Positions 18,526 to 29,925 of a stretch of DNA of 64,000 bases are shown piece after piece (within the stretch, counting starts at the first letter, position 1; every line of letters begins with the position of its first letter). The stretch spans positions 310,001 through 374,000 of the forward strand of contig NZ_AQYJ01000027.1 of the NCBI RefSeq assembly GCF_000380565.1. Direction: 5' to 3'. Under the pieces are notes generated by a model. That model saw only the letters and a list, made by a program, of their open reading frames with translations. It had not been told where the DNA came from and searched no databases. The position numbers and the translations under genes are program-made. This stretch comes from Microbulbifer variabilis ATCC 700307. Lineage in GTDB: Bacteria > Pseudomonadota > Gammaproteobacteria > Pseudomonadales > Cellvibrionaceae.

Positions 18526-18550
18526 TCTACCCACAGCAAGCACTATTAAC

Positions 18551-18574
18551 AAGGGCCGCAAAAGCGGCCCTTTT
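18551..18574 (+). terminator. rho-independent terminator after yidC
   Basis: The perfect stem AGGGCCGC-AAAA-GCGGCCCT (18552-18571) is followed by TTTT. It ends the rpmH-yidC transcript; mnmE starts only 26 bases later. Confidence 0.85.
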
Positions 18575-18599
18575 CCGTTCTGTCGAGTAAACTCTGCCG

Positions 18600-19976
18600 A
18601 TGAAACAACAAAGCCTCAATCGCGAAACTATCGCCGCCGTCGCCACCGCCCCTGGGCGCGGTGGCATTGGTATTATCCGTCTCTCCGGCGCCAATGCCCT
18701 GCAAGTTGCCCAAAAAATCTGCGGAGCAAAGCCCCTGGAGCCCCGCTATGTCCACTACCGGAATTTTTATCATGGCGAACAACTGATTGATCAGGGCCTG
18801 GCTCTGTTCTTTCCCGGCCCCAACTCTTTCACTGGAGAAGATGTGGTCGAACTCCAGGGGCATGGAGGCCCGGTTATTCTCGACCAATTACTACAGGCAG
18901 CCATTGAACAGGGGGCACGCCAGGCACGCCCTGGCGAATTCTCTGAACGGGCTTTTCTCAACGACAAAATAGACCTTACCCAAGCCGAGGCCATCGCCGA
19001 TCTAATCGATGCAGGCAGCTCCCAGGCAGCGCGCAACGCCATGCGCTCACTACAGGGGGCTTTTTCCGAGAAGATTGAGGACCTGGTAGAGAGCCTCACC
19101 CACCTTCGTATCTATGTTGAAGCGGCCATCGACTTTCCGGAAGAGGAAATCGACTTCCTCGCCGATGGCAAGGTCGCCGCAGATATTGAAGCTCTACTAG
19201 CCCAGGTCACATCGGTAGAAGTTCAGGCCCGTCAGGGCGCCATCATGCGAGAGGGTATGCGGGTGGCCATCGCTGGTCGCCCAAATGCGGGAAAATCCAG
19301 CCTGTTAAACGCCCTCGCAGGGCATGATGCAGCTATCGTTACGGATATTGCCGGTACTACCAGGGATATCTTGCGCGAACATATCCACATTGATGGAATG
19401 CCCCTGCAATTTGCCGATACCGCTGGCCTGCGCGATGCACCAGATAAAGTCGAACAGATCGGAATTGAGCGTGCCTGGGTGGAAATACACCAGGCCGACC
19501 GAGTCCTATTGGTAATGGATGCAGAACAGCTGCACTCCCTGAATCCTACTGAGGCCTGGCCCGAATTCACCAATCAGCTAAACGACCTTAGCAAGCTGAC
19601 ATTGATTTTAAATAAGATTGACCTCACCGAATACAGTGCTGGCCTGCAAGCACATACCGAAGGCGTACCTGTCATCGCTATCAGCGCTAAGACAGGCGCG
19701 GGCCTCGATAGCCTAAGGGAGCACCTAAAGCAGAGCATCGGATTTAGCGGTGCAGCAGAAGGTAATTTCAGTGCCAGGCGCCGGCACCTGGACGCCCTGG
19801 ATCGCGCTAAGGCCTTTATTGAGCAGGGACAGCAACAATTGCACTCTAGTGGGGCTGGAGAACTGCTAGCAGAGGACCTACGCCAAGCCCAACAGGCATT
19901 GGGTGAAATCACCGGGACAGTCAGTGCTGACGAACTTCTGGGCAAGATATTTGGCAGCTTCTGTATCGGCAAATAG
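18600..19976 (+). CDS. mnmE: tRNA uridine-5-carboxymethylaminomethyl(34) synthesis GTPase MnmE
   Basis: A 458-residue dynamin-like GTPase that works with MnmG to modify U34 of tRNAs reading split codon boxes. An N-terminal tetrahydrofolate-binding domain ([21 protein letters not shown]) is followed by a helical domain. The inserted G domain has G1 [13 protein letters not shown]3 DTAGLRD and G4 NKID. The C-terminal FCIGK carries the catalytic cysteine. No obvious ribosome-binding site precedes the ATG. Its partner mnmG lies after a 905-base gap. Confidence 0.98.
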   Translation: MKQQSLNRETIAAVATAPGRGGIGIIRLSGANALQVAQKICGAKPLEPRYVHYRNFYHGEQLIDQGLALFFPGPNSFTGEDVVELQGHGGPVILDQLLQAAIEQGARQARPGEFSERAFLNDKIDLTQAEAIADLIDAGSSQAARNAMRSLQGAFSEKIEDLVESLTHLRIYVEAAIDFPEEEIDFLADGKVAADIEALLAQVTSVEVQARQGAIMREGMRVAIAGRPNAGKSSLLNALAGHDAAIVTDIAGTTRDILREHIHIDGMPLQFADTAGLRDAPDKVEQIGIERAWVEIHQADRVLLVMDAEQLHSLNPTEAWPEFTNQLNDLSKLTLILNKIDLTEYSAGLQAHTEGVPVIAISAKTGAGLDSLREHLKQSIGFSGAAEGNFSARRRHLDALDRAKAFIEQGQQQLHSSGAGELLAEDLRQAQQALGEITGTVSADELLGKIFGSFCIGK

Positions 19977-20881
19977 TAAGCTGCCTGCTTCTCGCCGGTT
20001 TACTCTACACGGGGAGTGACCAAGAACTCCCCTTTATCCCCCGTATTTCCCCAGCTTATCTTCCCTGGCACAACATCCACACCCCCTGTACACAGGAAAA
20101 CCTCAGAATTATTGAGGTGAATTAATTCTATCCCCACTTTTCCCGGACTTTTCCCCTGAACTCATTACACAGTCTGCTATGCAATGCCGCGAGGAAAGCA
20201 ACCTCTGAGTATTCCATCAGCTTCCTCTCTCGGTAAGTTATACATGTCCACGGGGATTTCCCGTGGATAAAACTATTAATCCGCATCTCACGGTTAACTC
20301 ACATCCTTGAGTCCTTATATTCACAGGTTTATACATTATTCAAGATTACACACAGGTATCCCTCGTAGAACCTTGGCAAAATCCCACTAACCCTAGTCGA
20401 AAAAATACTAGTGTGAGCAAAAAAGGGGATAAATACCCGTAAAGATGGCTAATCATATGATGATAACTTTGAGCCTAAGACTCGATACGCAAAGTTATCC
20501 CAAGTTTCCACAACGCCATACCCTACTTGCACCCCCTACTACCAAGGGGTTTAAACTGTAGTTTTACTTGATGTAAACCATTGATTTTAATGATTTTTTT
20601 TGTTTTATACCGCATTCCAAACGCGCTAATAAAAACAATAAAATCAAAACACTTCATATAAGAGATATATTCATTCTTTAATAAGAGCATTAAGAGATAA
20701 GTAATCTTTCATTCAAAAGGGCCTAAGCAAGACTCAATTTCCGCCTTGCTGGATAGGGAGCTCATACAAAGTATCTGAGAGTGAGAAAGATAAAAGACCA
20801 GCTATGACAAACAGCTAATTGCTGAGGGGCGTACACTGACTATAAAATGTGCGCCCCCAGTTGTAACCAGTAGCAGCCACT
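19977..20881. other. non-coding mnmE-mnmG region, second candidate origin
   Basis: The 905 bases contain no credible gene. They hold many degenerate DnaA-box-like words: one-mismatch boxes ATATTCACA (20317-20325), TTACACACA (20346-20354) and inverted CGTGGATAA (20262-20270), plus two-mismatch ones near 20088, 20495 and 20504. A strongly AT-rich block (20570-20710) could melt. No GATC is visible. In Vibrio and E. coli the origin lies beside mnmG, so this may be the functional oriC or an accessory DnaA-binding region. Confidence 0.5.
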
Positions 20882-22771
20882 ATGGATTTCCCCAAAAACT
20901 ATGATGTAATCGTGATCGGCGGAGGCCACGCAGGTACTGAAGCCTCCCTGGCAGCCGCGCGAATGGGAGCTTCTACCCTGCTGCTGACTCACAATATCGA
21001 GACTCTTGGGCAAATGTCCTGCAACCCGGCCATAGGTGGCATCGGCAAGAGTCATCTCGTTAAGGAAGTCGATGCCCTCGGCGGTGCTATGGCAGCGGCA
21101 ACAGACCTGGGCGGAATCCAGTTCCGGGTCCTCAATGCCCGCAAAGGTCCTGCGGTAAGGGCAACTCGGGCCCAGGCCGATAGAGCCCTGTATCGCGCTG
21201 CTATCCGTTCGATCCTGGAGGCACAGGAAAACCTGGAGATCTTCCAGCAAGCGGCGGATGACCTGATTGTCGAAGGTGAACGCGTTGTGGGCGTTGTCAC
21301 CAATGCAGGTGTGCGCTTTCGCGCCAAGACAGTGGTACTGACCGCCGGGACTTTCCTCGGTGGGCGTATACATATCGGCTTGGATAACCACGCCGGCGGC
21401 CGCGCTGGAGACCCGCCCTCGATTGCCCTTGCAGATCGTCTGCGCGAACTGCCTTTCCGCGTCGACCGCCTCAAAACTGGCACCCCTCCCCGTATTGATG
21501 CCCGCTCGGTAGATTTCAGCGAGCTGGAGGAACAGTGGGGAGATAGCCCCACACCGGTGATGTCTTATTTGGGCAGCCGCGATCAGCACCCGCGCCAGGT
21601 CTGCTGCTGGATTACCCACACCAATGCCCGCACCCATGAAATTATCCAGGGTGGGCTCGATCGCTCGCCCATGTATTCCGGCGTGATTGAAGGGATTGGC
21701 CCGCGCTACTGTCCCTCCATCGAAGACAAGGTGCACCGCTTTGCGGACAAAGATAGCCACCAGGTGTTTATCGAGCCGGAAGGGTTGACCACCAACGAGC
21801 TGTACCCCAATGGTATTTCCACCAGCCTGCCCTTCGACGTACAGATTGAGCTGGTGCACTCCATCAAAGGCTTTGAAAAGGCGCATATCACTCGCCCTGG
21901 CTATGCAATTGAGTACGATTTCTTCGACCCGCGCGACCTTTTGCCGTCCCTGCAAACCAAATTTATCCAGGGGCTCTACTTTGCCGGACAGATCAATGGC
22001 ACCACCGGCTACGAGGAAGCGGCTGCCCAAGGACTTCTGGCTGGTGCCAACGCCGCCCTACAGGCCCAGGAGCGCGAAGCCTGGTCCCCGCGTCGGGATG
22101 AAGCCTACCTGGGCGTGCTTGTGGATGATTTGATCACCAGTGGTACCAAAGAGCCCTACCGCATGTTTACCAGCCGCGCGGAATATCGCTTGCTGCTCCG
22201 TGAGGACAATGCTGACCTGCGTCTGACTGAAAAAGGCCGCGAATTGGGCCTGGTCAACGATACCCGTTGGGCCGCGTTCAGTGAAAAGCGCGAGGCGATC
22301 GCCCGGGAAACCCAGCGACTGCAAGATACCTGGGTGCACCCAAAGACGCCCCAGGCCGCCTCCGTAGAAACCAAACTGCCACAGCCATTGGCGCGGGAGT
22401 ATAGCCTGATGGACCTGCTGCGCCGTCCGGAACTGGGCTATCAGGATGTGGCGGGCCTCAAAGGGGAAGCGGTAACCGACGAGCAGGTTGCCGAACAGGT
22501 GGAAATTTCGGCCAAGTACGCCGGCTATATCGATCGCCAGCGCGAGGAAATTGAGCGCTTGCAGGCCTACGAAGATACCCCGATCCCGGCGGACTTCGAC
22601 TACAGCGATATTTCCGGTCTGTCCAATGAGGTTAAGCAAAAGCTGGGAGAGACCCGCCCGGATACCCTGGCGCGGGCCTCGCGGATACCGGGCGTGACGC
22701 CCGCATCCATATCCCTGCTGCTGATCCAGTTGAAAAAGCGCGGGCTGCTCAAGCGCAAAAAAGCGGTATAA
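20882..22771 (+). CDS. mnmG: tRNA uridine-5-carboxymethylaminomethyl(34) synthesis enzyme MnmG
   Basis: This 629-residue FAD enzyme is the partner of MnmE in forming (c)mnm5U34. It begins [21 protein letters not shown] with the dinucleotide fold GGGHAGTE. Other conserved blocks include [42 protein letters not shown] and [16 protein letters not shown]. It ends with the helical MnmE-binding domain. The length equals that of E. coli MnmG (629). It leads the mnmG-rsmG-parA-parB run. Confidence 0.99.
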   Translation: MDFPKNYDVIVIGGGHAGTEASLAAARMGASTLLLTHNIETLGQMSCNPAIGGIGKSHLVKEVDALGGAMAAATDLGGIQFRVLNARKGPAVRATRAQADRALYRAAIRSILEAQENLEIFQQAADDLIVEGERVVGVVTNAGVRFRAKTVVLTAGTFLGGRIHIGLDNHAGGRAGDPPSIALADRLRELPFRVDRLKTGTPPRIDARSVDFSELEEQWGDSPTPVMSYLGSRDQHPRQVCCWITHTNARTHEIIQGGLDRSPMYSGVIEGIGPRYCPSIEDKVHRFADKDSHQVFIEPEGLTTNELYPNGISTSLPFDVQIELVHSIKGFEKAHITRPGYAIEYDFFDPRDLLPSLQTKFIQGLYFAGQINGTTGYEEAAAQGLLAGANAALQAQEREAWSPRRDEAYLGVLVDDLITSGTKEPYRMFTSRAEYRLLLREDNADLRLTEKGRELGLVNDTRWAAFSEKREAIARETQRLQDTWVHPKTPQAASVETKLPQPLAREYSLMDLLRRPELGYQDVAGLKGEAVTDEQVAEQVEISAKYAGYIDRQREEIERLQAYEDTPIPADFDYSDISGLSNEVKQKLGETRPDTLARASRIPGVTPASISLLLIQLKKRGLLKRKKAV

Positions 22772-22856
22772 ATCGGTTGTCCACAGGGTATCCCGCGAGG
22801 CCCTGCGGGGTTTGAATTTCGCGGGACTACTGGGGGATAGACCCATTTCTCACTCA

Positions 22857-23486
22857 ATGGAACAGTTTCGTCCGCGCCTGTTAGAGGCGGCGGCACAGAT
22901 GTCGGTGACACTCAGTGACCGGCAGCAGGATCAGCTACTGGAATACCTGGCGCTTTTTGCCCGCTGGAACAGTGCCTACAACCTGTCCGCCATACGCGAC
23001 CCGGAGCAGATGCTGGAGCGCCATATTATCGACAGCCTCAGTGTGGTAAATCTCTGTGGCGAAGGCTCTTTAATCGATGTGGGTAGCGGAGGCGGCCTGC
23101 CGGGAATTCCCCTGGCAATTGTGCATCCGGAGCGCGCCATCACCCTGCTCGACAGCAATGGCAAGAAGACCCGCTTCCTGTTCCAAGTGGCCAGCACCCT
23201 GCCCCTGCCCAATATCACGGTAGTCAATGAGCGGGTAGAAGCCTTTGTACCAGATCAGCCTTTTGCCGGTGTGGTTTCCCGCGCCTTTGCCTCCATCGAG
23301 GATATGGTCAATGGCAGTGAGCACATGTTGGCACCCAAGGGTCGTTTTTATGCCATGAAGGGCAAGCTACCTGAGGATGAGTTGAGCGCTCTGCCAAAAG
23401 GCATTAAGGTCGAGCAGGTGCACCGGTTGTCGGTGCCCGGCTGCGACGGTGAGCGACATATGATTCAGCTCTGTCGCACAGAATAA
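22857..23486 (+). CDS. rsmG: 16S rRNA (guanine(527)-N(7))-methyltransferase
   Basis: A 209-residue SAM methyltransferase that modifies G527 of 16S rRNA; loss gives low-level streptomycin resistance in other bacteria. Motif I is LIDVGSGGGLPGIPLAI (about residues 77-93), preceded by RHIIDSLSV and followed by DSNGKKTRFL. ATG 22857 gives the usual family length (about 207-214). A TTG at 22812 in the same frame would add 15 residues with no homology. No strong ribosome-binding site is seen at either. Confidence 0.96.
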   Translation: MEQFRPRLLEAAAQMSVTLSDRQQDQLLEYLALFARWNSAYNLSAIRDPEQMLERHIIDSLSVVNLCGEGSLIDVGSGGGLPGIPLAIVHPERAITLLDSNGKKTRFLFQVASTLPLPNITVVNERVEAFVPDQPFAGVVSRAFASIEDMVNGSEHMLAPKGRFYAMKGKLPEDELSALPKGIKVEQVHRLSVPGCDGERHMIQLCRTE

Positions 23487-23612
23487 GATGATAGTTTGGC
23501 GGGTTTATCGCCCGCCCAATCCTGCTCCCCTATCGTGGGGCACAACAGCCGCCGCCCGAAGCCGAGCCGGCGTCGGGGCAAACGCACCCGGAAACAACAA
23601 AGGACAAGAATC

Positions 23613-24422
23613 TTGAGCAAGATATTTGCTGTGGCCAACCAGAAAGGCGGGGTTGGCAAGACCACTACCTGCGTCAACCTGGCCGCATCTTTGGTTGCCA
23701 ACAAGCGGCGCGTATTGCTGATCGATTTGGACCCCCAGGGCAATGCCACCATGGGCAGTGGTGTGGATAAAAGTGACCTGGAGGTGTCCGGTTACGATGT
23801 GCTGGCCGCTGAATTACCCGTTGAGCAGGCCATTGTATCCACAGAGAGCGGTTTTGATTTGATCCCGGGCAACGGTGACCTGTCTGCGGCAGAGGTGGAG
23901 TTGCTGAATCTGGAGGGGCGCGAATCCCGCCTGCGCCGCGCCCTGGCTGCGGTGAGCAATCGTTATGACTACGTGATTATCGACTGTCCGCCATCGTTGA
24001 ATATGCTGACGGTAAACGCCCTCTGTGCAGCTCACGGCGTATTGATTCCCATGCAGTGTGAATACTATGCCCTGGAGGGGTTATCAGCACTGGTGGATAC
24101 CATCACCCAGATCCAGCAGGCCGCCAATCCGGACCTGAAAATCGAGGGCATCTTGCGCACCATGTACGATCCGCGCAACAGTCTCACCAGCGAAGTGTCG
24201 GCGCAGTTGCAGGAGTTTTTCGGCGATCGCCTGTATCGAACCTGTATCCCGCGCAATGTCCGTTTGGCAGAGGCTCCCAGCTTCGGCAAGCCGGCGCTGG
24301 ATTACGACCGCCATTCGAAAGGGGCTATTGCCTACCTGGCACTGGCTTGCGAAATCAATCGCCGCCATCCCGCCAATCAATCTTCCAATAAGAAAAGCCG
24401 CCCTGTGGCGGAAGCCGTATAA
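23613..24422 (+). CDS. parA: chromosome-partitioning ATPase ParA (Soj)
   Basis: This 269-residue Walker-type ATPase moves ParB-parS complexes over the nucleoid. The deviant Walker A is KGGVGKTT (residues 10-17) and the Walker B is YVIIDCPPSLNML. The start is TTG at 23613, with AAAGGA eight bases upstream and homology beginning at SKIFAVANQKGG. The reading frame is open further upstream, but that stretch is basic and non-homologous. It is 12 bases from parB and co-transcribed. Confidence 0.97.
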   Translation: MSKIFAVANQKGGVGKTTTCVNLAASLVANKRRVLLIDLDPQGNATMGSGVDKSDLEVSGYDVLAAELPVEQAIVSTESGFDLIPGNGDLSAAEVELLNLEGRESRLRRALAAVSNRYDYVIIDCPPSLNMLTVNALCAAHGVLIPMQCEYYALEGLSALVDTITQIQQAANPDLKIEGILRTMYDPRNSLTSEVSAQLQEFFGDRLYRTCIPRNVRLAEAPSFGKPALDYDRHSKGAIAYLALACEINRRHPANQSSNKKSRPVAEAV

Positions 24423-24434
24423 GGGGTAATTACT

Positions 24435-25337
24435 ATGGCCGCCAAACGCAAAGGACTGGGCCGGGGTTTATCCCACCTGATCAGCAATAAAAACAGCACC
24501 GCGATCGCCGAGGCTACCGGTGAAGCTGAAACCGAAACCGCCGTGGTCGACGGTGAGTTGAAGGAGTTGCCGATAGAGTTTTTGCAGCGCGGCCGCTACC
24601 AGCCACGCCGGGATTTTCCACAGGAATCCCTGCAAGAGCTGGCGGACTCGATACGCGCCCAGGGCATTATGCAGCCGATCGTCGTGCGCGGTATCGGTGA
24701 GCAGAGCTATGAAATCATCGCCGGTGAACGGCGCTGGCGCGCGGCCCAATTGGCGGGACTGGAGAAAGTGCCGGCGCTGGTGCGCAGCGTTTCCGATGAA
24801 GCTGCCATCGCTATGGCGCTGATTGAAAATATCCAGCGCGAAGACCTGAATCCGGTAGAGGAAGCTGTAGCCCTCAAGCGTTTACAGGATGAGTTCAAGC
24901 TGACCCAGCAGGAAGTGGCCGATGCGGTGGGCAAATCCCGAACTGCCGTGACCAACTTACTGCGCTTATTGAGCCTCAGCGAAGAGGTGCGCACTTTCCT
25001 GGAGCGTGGCGATTTGGAGTTAGGCCACGCCAAAGCATTGCTCGGTCTCTCCGGTGCCACCCAGCGTTCTGCCGCGCGCCAGGTAGTCGAGCGCAGCCTC
25101 ACCGTGCGCCAGACAGAGGCGCTGGTGCGCCGCTTGCAGCAGCCAGCTGCCCCTGCGCCGGAAAAAGCTAAGCCCGATCCCAATATCCGCCGCCTTACCG
25201 AGCGCCTGGCAGAAAAAGTCGGTGTGCCCGTGTCTATCGATCATAACGATAAGGGCAATGGTCGCCTGGTGCTCAAATACACGACCTTGGAAGAGCTGGA
25301 TGGAATCCTAGCCCATCTGGGTTACGCCGAAGATTGA
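24435..25337 (+). CDS. parB: chromosome-partitioning protein ParB
   Basis: A 300-residue ParB/Spo0J clamp. The N-terminus carries KGLGRGLSHLI (the ParA-stimulating peptide). The CTP-binding core includes GRYQPRRDF and GERRWRAAQLAG. A helix-turn-helix follows (LTQQEVADAVGKSRTAVTNLLRLL, about residues 155-180), then a linker and a dimerisation domain. Its cognate sites are the two parS palindromes in recF, about 12-13 kb away. Confidence 0.98.
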   Translation: MAAKRKGLGRGLSHLISNKNSTAIAEATGEAETETAVVDGELKELPIEFLQRGRYQPRRDFPQESLQELADSIRAQGIMQPIVVRGIGEQSYEIIAGERRWRAAQLAGLEKVPALVRSVSDEAAIAMALIENIQREDLNPVEEAVALKRLQDEFKLTQQEVADAVGKSRTAVTNLLRLLSLSEEVRTFLERGDLELGHAKALLGLSGATQRSAARQVVERSLTVRQTEALVRRLQQPAAPAPEKAKPDPNIRRLTERLAEKVGVPVSIDHNDKGNGRLVLKYTTLEELDGILAHLGYAED

Positions 25338-25351
25338 GCCAACAAAGAAAT

Positions 25352-25370
25352 GCGCGCCCTAGTGGCGCGC
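25352..25370 (+). terminator. hairpin after parB
   Basis: GCGCGCC-CTAGT-GGCGCGC is a very stable seven-pair stem 14 bases after the parB stop, but no T-run follows. It may be a weak terminator or a mRNA 3'-end stabiliser. Confidence 0.5.
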
Positions 25371-25456
25371 GCAATAACTGTTGGCAAATACTCACTGCGC
25401 TGGGCAATTCCGCCCAAAACCTCCCGAAAATCAAATAAGTTGGCGACATTTGCCGG

Positions 25457-25485
25457 TTGAATCGGCGATGCTGTTGCAGCATAAT
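25457..25485 (+). promoter_or_regulatory. sigma-70 promoter of the atp operon
   Basis: TTGAAT (25457-25462), exactly 17 bases, then CATAAT (25480-25485). It lies 54 bases before atpI, and the predicted start is about 25492. Confidence 0.65.
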
Positions 25486-25490
25486 TCGCA

Positions 25491-25507
25491 CGCCCAAATT
25501 TTGGGCG
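25491..25507. promoter_or_regulatory. 17-base palindrome at the atp transcription start
   Basis: CGCCCAAA-T-TTTGGGCG, a perfect eight-base dyad centred at 25499, starting at the predicted +1. It could be an operator or a 5'-end hairpin that stabilises the long atp mRNA. Confidence 0.45.
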
Positions 25508-25538
25508 GACAGCGCAAAAAAGTCGGCTTATCCCGTCT

Positions 25539-25901
25539 ATGACAAAACCCCCGGTATTACGAATAGCCGCGGTACAGCTTTTGCTGGTATCGGTGGCCAG
25601 TGCGGTACTGCACTTGAGTGGCAAACCGGTGACGGCGCTCTCCGTATTTATTGGTGGTGCATTATGTGCACTGCCTAGCGCATATTTTGGCAGGCGCGCC
25701 TTTCGCGACAGCGGTGCGCGCGCGGCCCCTCGTGTGGTAGGTAATTTCTACCGCGCGGAAACCGGCAAATTTATATTGACCATGGCAGGTTTTGCAGCGG
25801 TGTTTGCCACCGTCAAGCCAATAAATGCTGCGGCGCTTTTTATTAGCTACGCCCTCTGTGTAATCGTGCAGTGGATTTTGGTAGCGCGCATGGTCCGCTA
25901 G
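25539..25901 (+). CDS. atpI: F0F1 ATP synthase subunit I
   Basis: This 120-residue membrane protein has four hydrophobic segments (about 9-27, 33-50, 75-95 and 98-115) and belongs to the Pseudomonas-type AtpI family. AtpI is not part of the final enzyme; it is thought to help assemble the c-ring and/or supply Mg2+. It is the first gene of the atp operon. The ATG at 25539 is preceded by no clear Shine-Dalgarno, and low translation is common for atpI. Confidence 0.85.
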   Translation: MTKPPVLRIAAVQLLLVSVASAVLHLSGKPVTALSVFIGGALCALPSAYFGRRAFRDSGARAAPRVVGNFYRAETGKFILTMAGFAAVFATVKPINAAALFISYALCVIVQWILVARMVR

Positions 25902-25944
25902 CCGGTGGATAAGAAAAAAGAATTCTTACTTTTACGATTGTTGA

Positions 25945-26877
<933 letters not shown>

Positions 26878-26885
26878 GTTTTTAA

Positions 26886-27182
<297 letters not shown>

Positions 27183-27234
27183 TTACGCCGTTCCAATTGC
27201 CCTTAACCCTATTTAAAGAGCAAGAGGTGTCGGT

Positions 27235-27705
27235 GTGAATATCAACCTGACTCTAATCGGCCAGTCGATTACTTTCCTGTTTTTCGTCTGGTTTTGCTGG
27301 AAGTTTGTTTGGCCGCCACTTTTGGGCGTGATGAAAGAGCGTGAGCAGAAGATCGCAGATGGTCTCGCTGACGCCGAACACGCGCAGAAGGATCTGGAAC
27401 TGGCCAAGCGCAAAGCTGCCGAGCAGTTGAAGGAAGCCAAAGATCAGGCTAACGAGATTATCGATGGTGCCAACAAGCGCGCCAATCAGATTCTCGATGA
27501 AGCCAAGCAAGCGGCGCAGTCTGAAGGCGATCGCCTCAAGATTGCCGCTAAAGCTGAGATCGACCAGGAAGTGAATCGCGCGAAAGAGCAACTGCGCAGC
27601 CGTGTGGCAGATCTGTCTGTCCTTGGTGCGGAGAAGATTCTTGCGGTCAATATCGACGCTAAAGCGCACAACGACCTGATCGATAAACTGGCAGCCGAGC
27701 TGTAA
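27235..27705 (+). CDS. atpF: F0F1 ATP synthase subunit b
   Basis: The 156-residue peripheral stalk protein has the same length as E. coli b. One N-terminal membrane helix (about 5-27, rich in Phe/Trp) is followed by a long Ala/Lys/Glu-rich right-handed coiled coil. The start is GTG at 27235, with AAGAGGTG upstream. It dimerises and links subunit a to delta/alpha. Confidence 0.97.
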   Translation: MNINLTLIGQSITFLFFVWFCWKFVWPPLLGVMKEREQKIADGLADAEHAQKDLELAKRKAAEQLKEAKDQANEIIDGANKRANQILDEAKQAAQSEGDRLKIAAKAEIDQEVNRAKEQLRSRVADLSVLGAEKILAVNIDAKAHNDLIDKLAAEL

Positions 27706-27717
27706 GCGAGGAACCCC

Positions 27718-28254
27718 ATGGCGGAACTCAGCACACTGGCCCGGCCCTACGCTAAAGCCGCATTTACCTATGCGCAGCAAGCCTCCGACCTCAGCGGTTG
27801 GAGCACTGCGCTGGAAACCGCGGCGGCGGTCAGCCAGAACAAAAAAGTGCGTGAGCTGCTGGATAACCCACAGCTCACCAGTGAAGAGCGCGCAGATAAA
27901 TTCCTGTCGATCTGTTCAGACGAGCTCGGCGAGCACGGAAAGAACTTCATCCGGTTGCTGGCGGAAAACCACCGTCTGCAGCTGCTGCCGGAAATTTCCG
28001 AGTTGTTCGAAGAGCTGAAAGCGCGGGCAGAAGCCACCCTCGAGGTGGAAGTTGTTTCCGCACAAGCCTTGAGCGACGCGCAGGCGCAAGAGCTGGGCCA
28101 GAAACTCAGCAAGAAGTTTGAACGCGAAATACATCTGCACAGCTCGGTGGACGAGAGCCTGCTGGGCGGCGCGATCATCCGCGCCGGTGATACAGTCATC
28201 GACGGTACCGTACGCGGCCGTCTGGCCAAGCTCGCCGAGGCGATGAACTCCTAA
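27718..28254 (+). CDS. atpH: F0F1 ATP synthase subunit delta
   Basis: The 178-residue OSCP/delta subunit at the top of F1, beginning [15 protein letters not shown], the conserved start. An N-terminal helical bundle (1-105) is followed by the C-terminal b-binding domain, with the family motif [37 protein letters not shown] precedes the ATG, and it lies 12 bases after atpF. Confidence 0.97.
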   Translation: MAELSTLARPYAKAAFTYAQQASDLSGWSTALETAAAVSQNKKVRELLDNPQLTSEERADKFLSICSDELGEHGKNFIRLLAENHRLQLLPEISELFEELKARAEATLEVEVVSAQALSDAQAQELGQKLSKKFEREIHLHSSVDESLLGGAIIRAGDTVIDGTVRGRLAKLAEAMNS

Positions 28255-28303
28255 ATTACTCTCCCCATCGGCACTAGCCGGCGGGGGACTTGAGGAACAG
28301 AGC

Positions 28304-29848
28304 ATGCAGCAACTGAATCCCTCTGAGATCAGTGAAATCATCAAGAGCCGCATCGAAAATCTCGATGTGAGCACTGAAGCCCAAAATGAGGGCACTATTG
28401 TTTCCGTATCCGACGGCATCATCCGCATCCACGGCCTGGCCGATGTGATGTACGGTGAGATGATCGAGTTCGAAGGCGGCGTTTACGGTATGGCGCTGAA
28501 CCTGGAGCGCGACTCCGTTGGTGCTGTAATCCTGGGCGACTACAAGGCGCTGGCTGAGGGCCAGAAATGTCGTTGTACCGGCCGTATCCTGGAAACCCCG
28601 GTTGGTCCGGAACTGCTCGGCCGCGTTGTAGACGCGCTGGGTAACCCGATCGACGGTAAGGGCCCGCTGAATAACAAGCTGACCGATGCGGTGGAAAAAG
28701 TAGCGCCTGGCGTTATCGCCCGTCAATCCGTTGACCAGCCTGTACAAACCGGTTTGAAAGCGGTTGATACGATGATCCCGATTGGCCGTGGCCAGCGTGA
28801 GCTGATCATCGGTGACCGTCAGATCGGTAAGACTGCTGTGGCGATCGACGCCATCATCAACCAGAAAGGCACTGGCGTTAAGTGTATCTACGTTGCCGTG
28901 GGCCAGAAGCAGTCCTCTATTGCCAACGTAGTGCGCAAGCTCGAAGAGCACGGCGCTATGGACCACACCATCGTAGTCGCCGCTGGCGCCGCCGATCCGG
29001 CTGCGATGCAGTTCCTGGCTCCCTACGTCGGCTGTACCATGGGTGAGTACTTCCGCGATCGCGGTGAAGACGCCCTGATTGTATACGATGACCTGACCAA
29101 GCAGGCTTGGGCCTACCGTCAGATCTCCCTGTTGCTGAAGCGTCCACCCGGACGTGAAGCCTACCCCGGTGATGTTTTCTACTTGCACTCCCGTCTGTTG
29201 GAGCGCGCTGCGCGTGTAAACGCTGAGTATGTAGAGAAGTTCACCAACGGTGAAGTGAAAGGCAAAACCGGTTCCCTAACCGCCCTGCCGATCATCGAAA
29301 CCCAGGCTGGTGACGTATCCGCGTTCGTACCGACCAACGTGATTTCCATTACCGACGGTCAGATCTTCCTCGAGACCGATCTGTTCAACTCCGGTATCCG
29401 CCCTGCGATCAACCCGGGTATTTCCGTATCCCGTGTAGGTGGTGCAGCGCAGACCAAGGTAATCAAGAAGCTGTCCGGTGGTATCCGTACCGCTCTGGCC
29501 CAGTATCGCGAACTGGCTGCATTCTCTCAGTTTGCCTCTGACCTGGACGAAGCCACTAAGGCTCAGCTGGATCACGGTGAGCGTGTAACCGAGCTGATGA
29601 AGCAGAAGCAGTACTCTCCGCTGTCTATCGCGGATATGGCAGTTTCCGTTTACGCTGCCGACAAGGGTTACCTGAAAGAAGTAGAAGTTGCCAAGGTTCT
29701 CGATTTCGAAGCCGCCCTGCTCGCTTACATGAACAGCGAACACGCAGAGCTGATGGAGAAAGTGAACGCGACTGGTAACTACAACGACGAAATCGACGCA
29801 GCATTCAAAGCCGCTATCGAGAAATTCGTCGCTACTAGCAGCTGGTAA
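28304..29848 (+). CDS. atpA: F0F1 ATP synthase subunit alpha
   Basis: The 514-residue nucleotide-binding subunit of F1. The Walker A is GDRQIGKT (170-177) and the Walker B region is ALIVYDDL. The alpha signature [17 protein letters not shown] includes the arginine-finger region. It begins [18 protein letters not shown], typical of gammaproteobacteria, with GAGGAACAGAG as ribosome-binding site. Confidence 0.99.
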   Translation: MQQLNPSEISEIIKSRIENLDVSTEAQNEGTIVSVSDGIIRIHGLADVMYGEMIEFEGGVYGMALNLERDSVGAVILGDYKALAEGQKCRCTGRILETPVGPELLGRVVDALGNPIDGKGPLNNKLTDAVEKVAPGVIARQSVDQPVQTGLKAVDTMIPIGRGQRELIIGDRQIGKTAVAIDAIINQKGTGVKCIYVAVGQKQSSIANVVRKLEEHGAMDHTIVVAAGAADPAAMQFLAPYVGCTMGEYFRDRGEDALIVYDDLTKQAWAYRQISLLLKRPPGREAYPGDVFYLHSRLLERAARVNAEYVEKFTNGEVKGKTGSLTALPIIETQAGDVSAFVPTNVISITDGQIFLETDLFNSGIRPAINPGISVSRVGGAAQTKVIKKLSGGIRTALAQYRELAAFSQFASDLDEATKAQLDHGERVTELMKQKQYSPLSIADMAVSVYAADKGYLKEVEVAKVLDFEAALLAYMNSEHAELMEKVNATGNYNDEIDAAFKAAIEKFVATSSW

Positions 29849-29865
29849 GAACTCCCTGGAGAGCG

Positions 29866-29892
29866 CGAAAGAGCGGCGTGTCCGCTCTTTCG
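29866..29892 (+). promoter_or_regulatory. strong hairpin in the atpA-atpG gap
   Basis: CGAAAGAGCGG-CGTGT-CCGCTCTTTCG is a perfect 11-pair stem without a T-run. It probably acts in mRNA processing or stability, setting alpha versus gamma dosage, rather than as a terminator. Confidence 0.6.
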
Positions 29893-29925
29893 GAATCTAA
29901 CTTCCAGCGAACAAGGTAAATCACT

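Noticed and set aside
20840-22030. A 396-codon open frame on the minus strand opposite mnmG
   Set aside because: It is a shadow of the GC-rich mnmG codons; the encoded protein has no recognisable fold, and mnmG is certain.
22777-22812. Terminator or DnaA box between mnmG and rsmG
   Set aside because: TTGTCCACA and a CCCGC/GCGGG stem occur but are isolated, short and lack a T-run.
23496-23612. Upstream extension of parA to 23496
   Set aside because: The extension is basic and non-homologous; TTG 23613 with AAAGGA fits the ParA N-terminus.
28274-29188. A long minus-strand open frame opposite atpA
   Set aside because: A shadow frame of a highly conserved gene with strong codon bias; no motifs, no ribosome-binding site.
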